This document shows positions 1 through 12,509 of a DNA stretch of 64,000 nt, in pieces. Positions within the stretch are counted from its first letter, which is position 1. Every line of letters starts with the position of its first letter. The translations under genes and the position numbers were made by a program. This stretch comes from Blattamonas nauphoetae (taxonomy: Eukaryota > Preaxostyla > Oxymonadida): NCBI GenBank assembly GCA_033064195.1, contig JARBJD010000177.1:90235-154234 (forward strand), given 5' to 3'. A model generated the notes under the pieces. It saw only the letters and a list, made by a program, of their open reading frames with translations, was not told the origin of the DNA and did no database searches.

Positions 1-153
1 TTTTATCTCATCCAAAACCTTATTATCCGTAACAAAATATAGGATAATCGGAAAATCGATCAGAAGATTGAACGAGCTAGTTGAAAATGATGAACAAAAC
101 CAAAACAATAAATTGAACACGATTAAACATATCAGATTCTTAGAACAATGACA

Positions 154-897
154 TCAGCTTACATCGAATGTCATGCCTGATTGTGGAGAGACCAGAGGTC
201 TTGGCCGCTGCGGTACGAACACGTAGTGCGGTTTGTGTGTAGTGGATTGCGAATTTGGGGAGTCGTCGCCCATCACAACTTGACTGTGCCGTGTGGGAGA
301 GAAGTCATCTTGTGGAGATTGAGTCCGAACAGGATGGCGAGGAACAAAGTGAATTGAACGGCTCTCATTTCTCCTGTCGTGTGACGGAGAACTCTCTGAG
401 GAGAACAGCTTCCGGCGAGGGTGTGGGGGTGGAGGAAAATACATCCTCGAGCTCACAAAGCCAGACTCCGCAGTTTTCATGTTTTGAGGGCTGTGACTTT
501 CAGTGTTTGGAGAGCGCGACTCCCTGTCCCTGTCGGTACACGATGGCGATTGTTCTTTGAGAACCGATGGGTCTTGAGAACACTGTAAAGGTGGAGTAAA
601 CTCAAAAAGGGTGTATGGAGGAAGAGGTGGTGAGGTGGATGAGGGGATGACAGAAACGGGTGGAGGGGAGTCGACCTTGGTGCGAATATGTGTCTCATTG
701 AGAGAGATTTCGGGATAAAAAGAAGTAAAATCTCCTTGGTGAGGAGATATGGCCGGCATAAAGAAGGTGTGAGATGATTCACACGATGGTGAGTTGTCGA
801 CGTCCCCGAGCAGAGTCTGAGAACTCTCGAAGGGGTTCACATTCTCCAAAAAGGTGTAAGGCTGAAAAAGAAATGGTGGAGAAAATAGTGAGTTCAT
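154..897 (-). CDS. Pro/Ser-rich hypothetical protein
   Basis: About 247 residues starting at the ATG giving MNSLFSPPFLFQPYTF; an upstream TTG in the same frame is a weaker start. The composition is strongly Pro, Ser and His biased, with runs such as PPPPHPRR, and no domain, signal peptide or membrane helix can be seen. It looks intrinsically disordered. It ends in TGA. It lies about 360 bases beyond the 3' end of the giant gene 1 on the same strand. I do not recognise a family and low-complexity composition can keep a frame open by chance, so whether it is a real gene is uncertain. Confidence 0.45.
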   Translation of the reverse strand: MNSLFSPPFLFQPYTFLENVNPFESSQTLLGDVDNSPSCESSHTFFMPAISPHQGDFTSFYPEISLNETHIRTKVDSPPPVSVIPSSTSPPLPPYTLFEFTPPLQCSQDPSVLKEQSPSCTDRDRESRSPNTESHSPQNMKTAESGFVSSRMYFPPPPHPRRKLFSSESSPSHDRRNESRSIHFVPRHPVRTQSPQDDFSPTRHSQVVMGDDSPNSQSTTHKPHYVFVPQRPRPLVSPQSGMTFDVS

Positions 898-1258
898 TTG
901 ATCCAAAAAACTCTCTCAGAATAGTTGGTATAGACGAATTGTGACTCGATCACAAAAACCTTGTATTCACAACCTGAAACCTCAGGAAATTGCAGGAAGA
1001 TTACTCAAATATGTAGTCTCATCAAAATAATCTATGAAATTGTACATTAAAGAGTGAATCAAATGCAAAAGTGAGAAAATCGCGTTTGAACGATAAACGT
1101 GACAACAATGGATACGAAAGGACAAAAGAAGAACAAAAGCATATGGAGGAGACATCAGAGAAAGTCTGATGTGGCGTACGTCATGCAAATCAAAAAAAGA
1201 GAAGTGTGCGATGAGAGAAAGAGAGGAAAACGAGTCATACAGCTCGCTCAGAGACAGG

Positions 1259-4200
1259 TCATGTCGCTGCTACGAATTGCCGTTTCTTCCGCTCTTCCAT
1301 CATCGAATGCGCTTCTTCGCTCGTCAGTTGCGATGTGTTCTTCCCAATCAAAATCAGCTTCTCTGAGATCGTGTCCAGCGATGGTCGTTCCAACGCATTC
1401 ACATTCAGACAAGACGAGATCAGTTCTTTCATTTCATCTGGGATGTTCTCCATTTTCGGCCTTGCTCCTGTTCCCAGTTGACGATGCGCATTCACTCCAT
1501 CAATCTCTCCAAACGGAACCATTTCTGTCTCAATCTCATACAGGACAAGGCCCAAGCTAAAAACCGACGCTGCCACCAAGTTCGCCTCTTTCGTCTCTTT
1601 CGCTTCCACTTCCTCCTTCCTTCCTCTTCCCTCTTCCTCTCCCAGCTCAGGCGCAATCCATCGCTGAAGATTCTCGTTCAAAACTTGTCTTCGCATCGTC
1701 TGCCCGATCATTGGAGCCTGTTCGTGTGCGGTCGCGTCCTCATTCGTTTCGGTCTGCAGAGGGACTGCTTTGTCAGGAGGAACAGGATCTTCCGACTCAA
1801 CTTTCAGAAAAACCTGATCGTTTTTGTCAATCAGGATCCATTGCGGGTTCAGTCGACCAAGAAGCCATCGAAACCTCGCATCTCTGTCCAACCGCTTCAG
1901 TCCTTCCACAATCTGAGACTCAACATTGAACCGACCAAGAGGACGTGCATCTTGTTTTGGTTTGTGGATTCGATCGTGAAGTGTCTGTCGCTTGTCAACA
2001 ATACAAACATCAAAATGGTCTCCACATTTCAGCGCTTCACACAGAAACTGTGCTGACTTCAACGGATCGTCATCTCGTTCCTCTTCCTTCTCATTCTGTT
2101 CTTTCTCTGTTGTCCCTCCATCAATCCCATCAGTGTCGTCGTGTGTTCCGTGCAGAGTCGTCGGTCGGAGATGGTTTCCTTCTCGGTCTCCCATGATGTT
2201 CACCGACTCGTCCACAAACATCTTCTCGTCCACACAGTCCAATTCTTGGTGAGCCATCAATTCTTCCTTTTCTGTTGATTTCATCTTCATCTTTCGACGA
2301 CAGCACACAATCACAATCAGAACAACAATAATGGCTGCCATGATCCCAGCTGCCACTGGAATCACCCATTTCAGACTCTCCACTGCTTGCGCCTTTCGCT
2401 CTGCAACAACACTCATCTTCACTCGAACCCAATCTTCTCCACCAACTCCAGACCCACACATCACTCGAAGTCGCCATTCTTGTTCAGCATCCAGCGACTT
2501 CCGAAGAGTGTCTTCGCTCAATCTCAGTGTCAGCCTTGTTTCATTCCATTTCTCGATTGATGCTTTCGAAAGATCAACTTCCACCTTTCCCGTTTCTGAC
2601 TTCGTTTTCTCATTCCATTCAAACACCTCAACCCACAAACCACATGGAATCAGAAGCGATCCAACAAGTTCTGCAGTGAATGTCTTCGTTTTCGAGTTTT
2701 TCGAGACCTTGCTCTTCGATCCATTCAGTGATGCGATGAAGAGAGGAGAGCGGACATCGACAACTGAAGACGAGAAGTGGCAGCTCTCTCCAACACTGAT
2801 CCATCCAGATGTCCCTGGCAGCTGTCCGTCGCCTCCACTCAGACTCTCAATATTCAGTTCACCATTCGAGCAATGAATGTTTCGACGAACCGAAGGGAAC
2901 GACGAGTTCGACACAAAGTTGTCGTGGAAGATCCCTCCCTCCACTTTCAACGATCCTCCATCCATCCAAATCCCTCCTGATTCAGCATGCGACACTTTCA
3001 CAATCTCCATCATCGTTGTTGTGTTCACAAGAGTGATCAGAGCATCTGTCCATTCACAAACATCCTTTCCTTCTTCATCTCCCACATTCATCTCAGAAAC
3101 CTCAGACGACATCTTCGGTGATGATCCTTCGAAGGAGAATGATTTCAGAACAAGCCGTTTCGTGTCAGATGCCCTCAGAAATGTTGGCATTCTCGTGTCC
3201 GAAACAATCACGTCAGAGAACAAACAACGATCAGAAGATGAGAAGTCGAACAGCAGCGACGAGAATGTCAGATCCGAGAGCGTCAGGTTTGTCACTGACG
3301 CTTCTCCTCCAGTCAGTCGAATCAGACTGAACGAGATCTCTTTCTTCGAAAAGATTGTCGACGAGTCAACTGAAACTTCCCCATTCTCGTTCAAAATCAG
3401 TGTGTCAGACGACGAGAGTGTGGAGTCAGAGAGATCAACAGTGACGAACGAGAGAAGGAGAGTGTCGGGATCATCGAACAGGTTGTTCACAATCTGACTC
3501 GATCCAATCATCTTCAAAATCCCTTTCTTTTTGTGCCCAACAATCCAAAGCAAGTCTCCATCCATCTTCATCAACGATTTCATCGAGCTCGACCCAAAAA
3601 TCTCAACTTTCCGAACTCCTGTCTTCCAAACTGACTCGTCAACTGTCAGACAAGGGAGCTCCCAACTCCCACACAATCGATGGTCTTCGTTCATCTCGCC
3701 AACACTCACCACAATCTCCCCAGACACTCGAGGATAGAACTCGTACAGAAGAGAATACGGTTCAGACTGATCGGTTGAAGATGACGAGATTGGGTCAGAG
3801 TCGGATGGGCCGACCACGAGCACACTCGGACGAGGAGAGAATCGATCCAGTGTTCCTTCCCAGTTCTCCACTTTCAACGTCTTCTCATTCGCCTGATGAA
3901 GAAGAATCCACGTTTGAGTGTTCCCTGATGTGCACAAGTTGAACGAAGAGTTCACAACTCTCACTTCTTTTTCTGATTCGCTTTCCGACACACATCCCAA
4001 CCCGGTCACACGATTGATCGACGTGAAGTTGCTCTTTGAGATTGAAACTGATCCTTCTGACATGATCAGTGCATCCGACTCAAGTGTGATGTCAGTGACT
4101 TCGATTTCTGACAGTTCCAATTCACCTTTTCTGATCAGAATCAAAGGGAAGGAGATGGTGGGAGACTGAGTGCCGATGAACGAGCAGGATGTGAACGAGA

Positions 4201-7200
4201 GCGAGCCAGATGTGGAGGCGAAGAGAGGAGTTGTTCGTTCAAGTCGTTCGATCGTGATCACGAGAGACAAGAAAGACAACGATGAATCAACGGATTCTTT
4301 GGCAGAGTTCTCGAACTGACCATCCTTCGAGAAACAGAGAATTGATCCAATCGAAGCCCCAACCACACAATTATCCCCTTTCATCCCAATCGTCGATGAC
4401 ACTTCAATCTTCTCCATAACTTTAATCCTGTTCAGATCTGCTTCTTCCATCCGAGCCACCCCATGTTCAAGCGAAGAACAGAAAAGATAGAAATGACCAC
4501 ATTTCTCAAAATCAAACCCTTTCCAGTCAACTTCCACTTCCTCTGTAATAGAAACCAAGTAGGGAAGCAGCGATGTGTTCATTCCGGTCGTCTTGTCGTC
4601 TCCCCAAACTGATTCTCCTTTCTCTCGACTGAAGCTGCCTTCCCAGCGATTCAGTGTGACAGTTCTGTCCAGATGGTGTCCAACAACCAACACATCAATC
4701 GACGGTGTCGATTCCGTGTTCGATGAGAGTGACGAGAAGACGAGACTGGTCAGCGAATAATCGAAGCTGTTCATGTGAACCTCGCTTGAGTTGATTAGTG
4801 ACAAGGAGATCGAGTGGGCTTCCCCTGAACAAGAGCACGACGAGAATGTGTTGTTGTCCACATGCAGAGATCCCGCCTCGCTCAGAACAGCTGAGATCAC
4901 ACTTGCTTTTGGATGCGATGAGGTGATCGAAGTGAAGAACGATTTGGAGATGGACAGACTGGCGTCCGAATGGACTTCGATCAGAACGGTTGGGATTCGT
5001 GTGGATGATGCTTGGCTGAACGAACAGTTCAACACTGTCAACGAGCCTGATTGGCAGTCCATCAACGATGTGTGTTTGAAGTTCGATGGGACAGTGACGA
5101 ACAGGGCTGTGAATGAAACATCGGCAGTTGTTGTGAAGAGACCACACTCTGTCGGAGAGAGTGACAGTTCGGAGATTCTCATCTCGTTGTTCCCTCCAAC
5201 CATCGACATCGGTTCTGAGAATGTCAGTTTATCGGAATGAGTCAGCGATGTTTCGAGTGTGATGGTTGTGTCGGGGATGTTCGCGATTCTTGAGTGAAGA
5301 GCGGAGAGGGAGGCACAAGGATACTCTTCGAAGCCACAAACAGACACATCACACCATTCAGCATCGACAAACACTTGTTTCGGGAGCGAGACGAAGAAGA
5401 GAGCAAGTGGAATCGGAATCGAATGGTCTCCTTCCTTTCCCATCAAATCTTTCGAAGTTCGCGATGTCTGATCCCAAGTGAAGCAGAGACATGATTCAAT
5501 CACTTTCTTTGTCAGAGTTGGGTGAGTAATGAAGATGTGATTTGCATCAGCTGATGATGATGAACACGATGTGAACGGAATACCAGAGTGAGTGAAGATG
5601 AACTCACTTCCAGCTGCCATCGCCACATCAACAACTCCACAGCGAGTCGATCCAGTCGCCTTGCAGTTTGTGAATGTTGTGTCGGTGATGGTCACAGATT
5701 TCTGGGTGGCGATCGATGCTGTGAGGATCGATGCCGAAGATGAGCAAGAAAAAGAGGCGAACGAGCACGAACGGATGGAGAGAGATCCTGAAATGCTCAC
5801 ACAAATCAATGACCTCGAAAACGAAGAGACAGAAGGGGTAAAAGAGAGGGAGGAGAGGGAGAGAGATTTGGTAGCGACATCGAATCCACCATCTTCAAGA
5901 ATGCTTACCGACTGAGTCGTCGAGTGTCCAACCAAAGAGAGGGAGTGTTCGTTTGGAGAGATCAACTCGTTCAAATCCGTCGAATCCACAATTCTGATCT
6001 TTTTCGATCCATCCTCTCCATTCGCTCGCGAGATTCCTTTCCCAATCGTCGAGCAACTCACCCCAAAATGACCACAGTGTGCAATGTCTTGACCATTTTC
6101 CCCATCCACATCAATCACATCTCCTGCCACAATCAGATATACAAGCAGCGAGGCTGACACGTTTGTCGATGTGTCATTTCCCCAAAACGCTTCTGGATCT
6201 GTCGACAAATCAACAGCAGGAAAACGAGAGGTGACGATTTGTGTCTCGAACGACGGCCCAGTCACGAAAATCAGAGCTGCACTCGGAACAGAATTCGAGG
6301 AAGCGAGAGAGAACAAGAGACCACTCAGGTCGAAATGCCAATCGGTCTGTTCGGTGCTGTTGGAGAGAGTGAGAGAGACAAGTGGAGCTGCCGAAGTCGT
6401 GCACGAGACGAGGGAAGTTGAGACGACGGAGAGGGAGTGAGATCCAGATAGATCAATGGAGAGGAGTCCAGTCGATGATGAGGTGCTGATTCTCGTCAGG
6501 TTGGAGGATTTGATTGTCAGGCTTCCGACGATGTTGAACAGAGCTTCGTTCAGAGTGGAAGTGGTTGCGGCTGATCCAAATGAACACGACTCGATCGACA
6601 GTGAACCAGAAGAGACAGAAAGGAAGGAGGTTGATCTTGGGTCGGCTCCGAAGACGAAAGCGAGACTGGTCAGATCAAGCGCGTGATCGACCAAAACAGA
6701 GAAAGAGGCAGACGAGGCTGTGGTGATTGTTGCGATCCCACTCTTCGATTTGATGGTCTGTTTGGCATAAGAAGTCGAGTGGGATGTTGTGAGGCTTGTT
6801 GAACTTCCGACGAGAAGTGTTGATTCTGTTCGCTTGAGCGACGAAAATCCTTTGTCCAACGTCTCACAAGGAAGATGAGTGAGTCCACAATTGGCATGAT
6901 CCTCTCCCACTCCGTCGACAGACAGCGTGGTCTCTTGAATCGTGTGAGGAAACCAGAAGAAGAGCAGGCTTTCGGGAGATCTTGTTCCGACTTTCCCAAC
7001 AAACTCGTTCTTCTCGGCTTCTGTGAACAACCGTCCCTGTGGAAGTTCGATGGTGTTTTTGAGAAGAGCGAATGGTTCAAGCTTGGATGTGGAATCGAGA
7101 TCAGATGTCTCGATAAAGATGAGCGAGCCTGTTCCGTTTGAAGTGATCTCGTCGAAAAGAGTACCTGTTGTGGAAGAGAAAGTCGAACTGAGCGAGAGAT

Positions 7201-9036
7201 GGATGACAGTGCCGAGTGAGGGATGTGTGAACTGGAGATTCCTGAAGAAGACAGAATCCAATTTGAGAGAGGCATCGTTTGAGACGTGAACCAACGAGAT
7301 TGTTTGGTCATTCAGCGTAATCAGAGTGCATGTGCCGACATCACACGATGTCAAGGTGAGTGTGCCAGCAGAGACGATGAAGAATGTTGGAACAGCACTG
7401 CTTGAATTCAGCTGGAAGAGAAGCGAGTCAAAAGAGAGAGTCTGGCTGGCGCCATTCATCGTGATGGATCCAACTCCAGACTGGACGACGACCTGCTTCG
7501 CTGAAGGAGCTGAGATTGAGGCGGATGAGGAGATAACAAGAGATGACGATAGTGTTGTTGTTCCTGCGACCTCAACTGAATCCAAGAGCGTGTGGGCGAG
7601 AGCAGAAGCGACAGCTGATTCCAACGATGAGCATCGGAGTCGATCTGATCCACATTTCGGATGTTCGCTTTGTTCGTTCTTTCCTGTTTCTCCTGCCACA
7701 ATCTTCACTGTCGGGGCGAGCAGATGGAACATCAGCGATGTTTCAAACCATTTCTCATTCGAAGTCAGCGAACTGTCTCGTCCAACAAAGTCGAGGAGCG
7801 GCTGGTCGGGAGAGAAGGAGCCTTTCCAGAGTGTTCCCGACAAGATGGATGAGAGAGACGAGGATGTCACAAGAATCAGCTTGGCTTGATCTGGGTCAGT
7901 TCGGACACAATCTGAGAACGAGGTGGAGAGAATCGAAGTTGGGTGCTCGCTCCTGATCTCCACCAGCGCATGATTCGTCACAGAGAATGAAGAGATATTT
8001 GTGGAAGAAACGAAGAGAGAAGATGTGTCCGACGTGAAGGAAATGAGAGGAGCGGAGAGTATTGCTCGTCCAGTTGAGGCTTTCGTTTGGTTGAAGATGC
8101 AATCCACGATTCTGATTGGCTGACGAGTCGATTTGAGGAGTGGATGGCGGAATGATTCGGAGAGTGAGCAGATCACAGCAACGTCGTTCAACTCCAAACT
8201 GTCTCCATCGTCCTCCAAACAAAACAAAACAGCCTTCGCAATCGGCCGAATGTCCAGATTGTTCACAGCCAGGCGAGCTTCTTCTTTGATCGTGAACAGA
8301 CTCGCTCCTTCGGCAATCGACGAGTCCACATCAACAATCGAGCGGAGTACATCTGCCTCCGCTTTCTTCGCCGCCGTCGTTCCCTTCACTGTGATGTCTT
8401 GATCTGAGACCAAAATGTCCTTCTCAGTGTATGTCATGTTCCACACAAACATGATCGTCTGCGGGAAGTGTGTGTCATTCTGATATTTCTGTTTCAGATG
8501 ACTCACTCCATGTTTCAGTGTCGCACAGTGTGTTCCTGTCCATTTACAGTTATCGTCATCTGTCCCGCTGTATCCTCCGAGAGGCAGTTGCCGACTTCCG
8601 TTCACTGAGATCGTTGGCGAGGGGAGGAAGAAGTGGATGAGCTCCATTTCTGCGGGCTTGTTCCGTCCTTCGATCACAACGCGATATTCGTTGCTCAATG
8701 AGACTCCTCCAAACGTTGGGATCTTATCGAGTGTCTTTCCTTCGAAGACAGAAGACTCAATGAAGATATCGTTCCCTTCTGCCGCATTATTCCCTTCAAA
8801 CCTCGCGTGGTCCAGATTTGTTGTGTTGAATCTGATCGGTCTGACATTTGTCGATGTCCCTTTGAAATACAGCGCTCCGCCCTTCCCGATCAGGTTCCCA
8901 TCATCATCTGTTTCGGTTGCTGAACAGTTCTTGAACAAGTCCGGATATGCTGTGACGTACGCTGTGAAATAACATGAGCTGCCGAGCTCAATGTAGGCCA
9001 CTCCGCCGTTCTTCGACGAGCAGTTCGTGAATGATG
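1259..9036 (-). CDS. Gene 1, segment 4: beta-helix modules, membrane helix, pseudokinase tail
   Basis: Open frame of about 2,590 codons up to the insertion point. It holds seven copies of a spaced two-cysteine motif of the form CGx4-5CxTLxxxx (for example NCGLTHLPCETL), about 300 residues apart, each opening a new beta-helix module rich in SLSIxSCSF-type turns. The membrane helix WVIPVAAGIMAAIIVVLIV is encoded at about 2300-2368, followed by basic CCRRKMKMK. The tail keeps kinase subdomain VIII (RWIAPEL), a subdomain IX-like VFSLGLVLYEIETEMVPF and subdomain XI (ERPSL). It has RLNPQWILID where HRDLKPENILLD is expected and no DFG, so it lacks catalytic Asp residues. No Gly-rich loop or VAIK lysine is visible. 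The first codon of the open frame is not a true start. Confidence 0.9.
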
Positions 9037-9038
9037 TA

Positions 9039-10052
9039 TAGGGGGTGTACTAATTATGTCCCCTCAGGTTTTCTACATATACAGTGAGTGAAGATGGAAA
9101 ACAAGACCAGGCAGGAGCTTACACCGAGCCAGCGGACAGACTAAAGTTCGAATTTTACTTCAATATTGCTTTATTCACGAAAATCTATCTTTTTCATGTC
9201 TCCTCCTGCTTTGTTTTCACAGATTCACTCATTGATTGATGAAAAGAATGAGAGAACTGGTTTAATGAGATGACTTCAGCATGAATTCTCGAACTTTGTG
9301 TGAATATCATCTTGGTTGGAGAGAACCGGAGGATCCTTGACAATCATGACAGGACAACATGACAGATGTCTATCGTCCAATACATTCTAAAAAGTGAGGT
9401 TAAAACAAGGAAAGTTTGTCATTCTTCATCAGAGAGTCGATTCAAATCTGATCTCGTTCACTTTCCAGAGTGATTCTCACAAGACTTCGATTCTGATAGT
9501 ACTGTGTTGAAGTTTAAAGAATGAGATGGAATTTCTGGAAAAACGTGAAACTTCACACGTTTCCTCAAATGTAACTTTTTGCATTCTTGGTTAGAGTTTT
9601 GCCGTGTGAAATCAAAAAGAGTGCCAGAGACTGCGATCAAAGGTCCTTTTCTTCTAATTCATAACTTCACCTATTTTTAAAGAGGATAAAATAGGTGATT
9701 CATAGAGTCAAATGAGTTGAACAAACATTCGAGTGATGTCAGAACGAAATCCACTGTTTCGACCAGATCAGCGAATCTATCTGACTTTTTTGCATGTTTA
9801 GAGCAAAAATCAAGAGAAAAAGGTGATAATCACTCCAATTAGAAGTTTGACACAGTTATCGTTTCACATAGAATGAAAAATCAGTGAATCATTTTGAGAT
9901 TTGTGCGATTTGAGTGACTTAATGAATACGATATTGAAAATCTTTGCTTAAAATATGAATTGACTCAGTGTAAGACTCTTGACAAAAAATTAACTCAATT
10001 GACCTGGTCGACAGTGAGAAAACTCGAGGGGACATACTTAGTAAACCCCCTA
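9039..10052. mobile_element. Non-autonomous TA-target DNA transposon (Tc1/mariner-like MITE)
   Basis: A 1,014-bp element with terminal inverted repeats of about 35 bp, starting TAGGGGGTGTACTAATTATG on the left and TAGGGGGTTTACTAAGTATG on the reversed right end, both continuing with TCCCCTC and a GTTTTC. It is flanked by TA dinucleotides (9037-9038 and 10053-10054). The undisturbed site is visible in the inverted second copy of the host gene near 19946, where a single TA is present and the frame is continuous. The interior is AT-rich and carries no transposase-sized ORF, so it would need a partner for movement. TA target choice points to the Tc1/mariner superfamily, but the family is not proven without a transposase. 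Confidence 0.88.
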
Positions 10053-10524
10053 TACGAGGAAAACTGATACTGGTATTGATCGCGTGAAGAAAACTGCCAT
10101 TCACATCCGAGTGAATGTTGGAGTACGCATTAAATGCAGCATAGAAAATGCCATCTCGACATTCAAAGAGAGAACACCCAACGAGAGTGAGGGGTGTCTG
10201 GAGATAGGTTTCGAAAGACCCTATTCCTCCATTGATCAGTACGAAAGGATGTGAAAGTGTTGATGGAAGTTTCAACATGACGTTAGAAAGGGTGAGTTTT
10301 GCTGTGGCAGATTGGACAACGAATGGCGTCGTTTTCGGATCAGTCAACAACACAATTGTCGATGCGGCCATCCCAAAAGCTGCGTTCTCTTTGATGATGT
10401 ATTGAGAAGTGATGTCCTCACAATTCTGATGGAGTAACAGCCGGTAAAACATGATTCGTCTGGATTGGATGGTGACCTCTTCCATGAAAATGGGAAGCAT
10501 GTTTAGCACCCGAATGGTAGGTTG
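10053..10524 (-). CDS. Gene 1, segment 3
   Basis: About 157 codons of the beta-helix ectodomain (for example QSRRIMFYRLLLHQNCEDIT). The matching part of the second copy at about 19478-19945 is uninterrupted, so both ends of this segment are defined by comparison: the upstream end is the 8-bp duplication AGATCCTG and the downstream end the TA duplication. The reading frame is conserved and contains no stop inside the segment, which suggests that the insertions are recent relative to any loss of selection. Confidence 0.88.
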
Positions 10525-10532
10525 AGATCCTG

Positions 10533-12509
10533 TTGGCCTGTTAAGCTGTGTCCAGTCGAGGTGGGATTGTCCAGTCCAATGTCCAGTCTCCTATTTGGGC
10601 GATGAGAGATCTGACCCATGATATTGGTTATTTGGCTCCGAACATATTTTCTCCGCAGGGATTGTTAAATGAACGATTTGTCGTTGTGTACATGAAATGC
10701 ACCCCAAATAAAACCAATTGAAAGAAAAAGATATTTCAGTTTACAACTTTGCGAGGATCTGTACTGTTGATGTGAGATCTCGTATTCTTGCTGATATCTT
10801 GTTAGTTGGGCCGATATGTTCCTTTCCTCCCATGAATATAAAAACGCCGCTGCAGTTTATTCATTCTTATCTTTGTTGTGAACGACGTGCTGGGCAGCCA
10901 CAATCGTAACATGTGCAATGAGGAGTGATGCAGATAACCAACACGGGGAAAGAACTGGAATGAGAGAGAAGAAAATGAATGAGGCATGCGGAATGACAAA
11001 CAAGAGAAATGTGGACATCCGGAGGTGTCAACAACAATCTCGTTCAAAAAGACATACTGACCCGACCATCAACCACAGAGGTGAAGAGAATCATCATCGA
11101 CACTGAGTTTCCCGAAGTTAGAAGAGTTGTGCCGCAGTAACCCAACTCCTTGGAGAAATAGTTCGATGAGTCACAGACAGCCTTTTTGATTCCGCCAAGA
11201 CAGTTACGCGGTACTTCTCTGATGAATTGGTTCGAGCACACACAGCGTTGATACTTGTGGAGATGAGGGCTTGGGTGTGGTTGAGAGTGGACCTAAACAT
11301 GATACCAAGAATCATCACAATTGCTGTGAATATCCGTCAAGGTATCCAGAATACAAATTCTTGCATTTGACTGCAATTCTTTGGAAATATGCGGATGATT
11401 CCAAACAGGAGCAGAGGCGTGTCCAGAACACAATCAATGGTGATCGAGCAGGTCAGCGCTCACCAATGCGTTTGGACAAATATATCTGGAAGATGAGGAA
11501 AAACATGAAAGAGAACATACTGTAGAGGATGAATCTGTGCATACGAGCAGTAGAGATTCATATTCCAATGAAAAAGAACTCATTCCCCCACATTGTGAGG
11601 AGTCATCATGCAATGAATCTCAGTTGCTATGAGAAGAGAAGAATTGAAAGAATGAGCAGAAGAAGCAAACAAACATTGATTAAGACAACAGGGAAGATAT
11701 AAATGATCACACAGATCATCCCAACGATTGACATAGCCGCAGAAGCGACCTGAATACAGAGAATATCGGATTCCACATCATAAATTGAAGAAACTCAAGT
11801 AAGTTGATCTCACCAGTGAAAAAGTCACGTATCATCGAGGCAGAACTTTGAGGAAAGGATGCGAAACGAAGGCTGGAACAGAAAGGAATAAAAGAAGAAT
11901 TTAGAATGAGAAATTCACACATTTGAGTTCAAGCATAGAGATTCGATGGTGATATCAATCGTGGGGTGAGAGATGTTGTGTCTGGGGAAGAATGAATGAA
12001 TTCTAGATCTGTTGACTTTGCGTCGCGATTTATGACCCCACGGTATTTCAAAACCGAGACGAAGTCGCCTAGTATTCAAAAAAAGTGAGAGAGACATGTG
12101 AACATCAAACCGTAATTGAGATGAGGATGTAACTCAATCCCTTAATAGGTGTCGATTGGACAGTCCAGGACTGGACAGTCCATTGGACTGTCCAATTTTG
12201 CCGACTCGTCAAAACCTCAATAAACGGGATGCACTAATTGTGTAGACTTCAGAAAAAAAATTTCAGCGAAATGTCCAGTCACGTCCAATGACGTCCAATG
12301 GTGGGTGGATCAAGTCGAGATTCACACTTGGCTAAATATGATCAAATTATCTCCATTTCGCTATTTCTTAAGTGATTATTGTCATTTCTTTGTGAAAATG
12401 ATTGAATGAGTGAATTGAGGATGAGAGAAGCAAGTCTAAAAATGAATGTCCAATAGAGGTCGATTGTCCAGTCCAACATTGGCAACGTCCAATCCAATTA
12501 ACATGCCAA
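10533..12509. mobile_element. DNA transposon with 8-bp target duplication (hAT-like end structure)
   Basis: A 1,977-bp element bounded by terminal inverted repeats TTGGCCTGTTAA (left) and TTGGCATGTTAA (reversed right), 11 of 12 identical, and flanked by the direct repeat AGATCCTG at 10525-10532 and 12510-12517. The second copy of the host gene has the empty site (GGATCACAACC region near 19470). Both subterminal regions are packed with GTCCAGTCC/GTCCAATG-type motifs in both orientations, as expected of transposase-binding arrays. An 8-bp duplication suits hAT, but the ends lack the common CAG start, so P or another superfamily is possible. No transposase domain is recognisable. The minus strand near 11640-11740 encodes a strongly hydrophobic stretch and several GT...AG-like gaps, so a degraded intron-bearing membrane-protein gene may be carried inside. 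Confidence 0.85.
10533..12509 (-). other. Possible degraded intron-bearing gene carried in the element
   Basis: On the minus strand there are short open stretches at about 12097-11915, 11922-11716, 11318-11118 and 11241-11044 separated by sequences with plausible GT and AG borders. One stretch around 11740-11640 would read as a long hydrophobic helix in one frame (MICVIIYIFPVVLINVCLLL). A later stretch is cysteine-containing (NCLGGIKKAVCDSSNYFSKE). I could not build a continuous reading frame through the apparent splice sites. This may be a cargo gene, a dead transposase or chance. Confidence 0.2.

Noticed and set aside
1478-2056. Long plus-strand ORF antisense to gene 1
   Set aside because: It mirrors the coding strand of gene 1, and the equivalent antisense ORF exists in copy 2; its composition is that of a shadow frame.
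2877-3497. Plus-strand 206-residue ORF antisense to gene 1
   Set aside because: Antisense shadow; Ser/Asp-rich because gene 1 is Ser/Glu-rich on the other strand.
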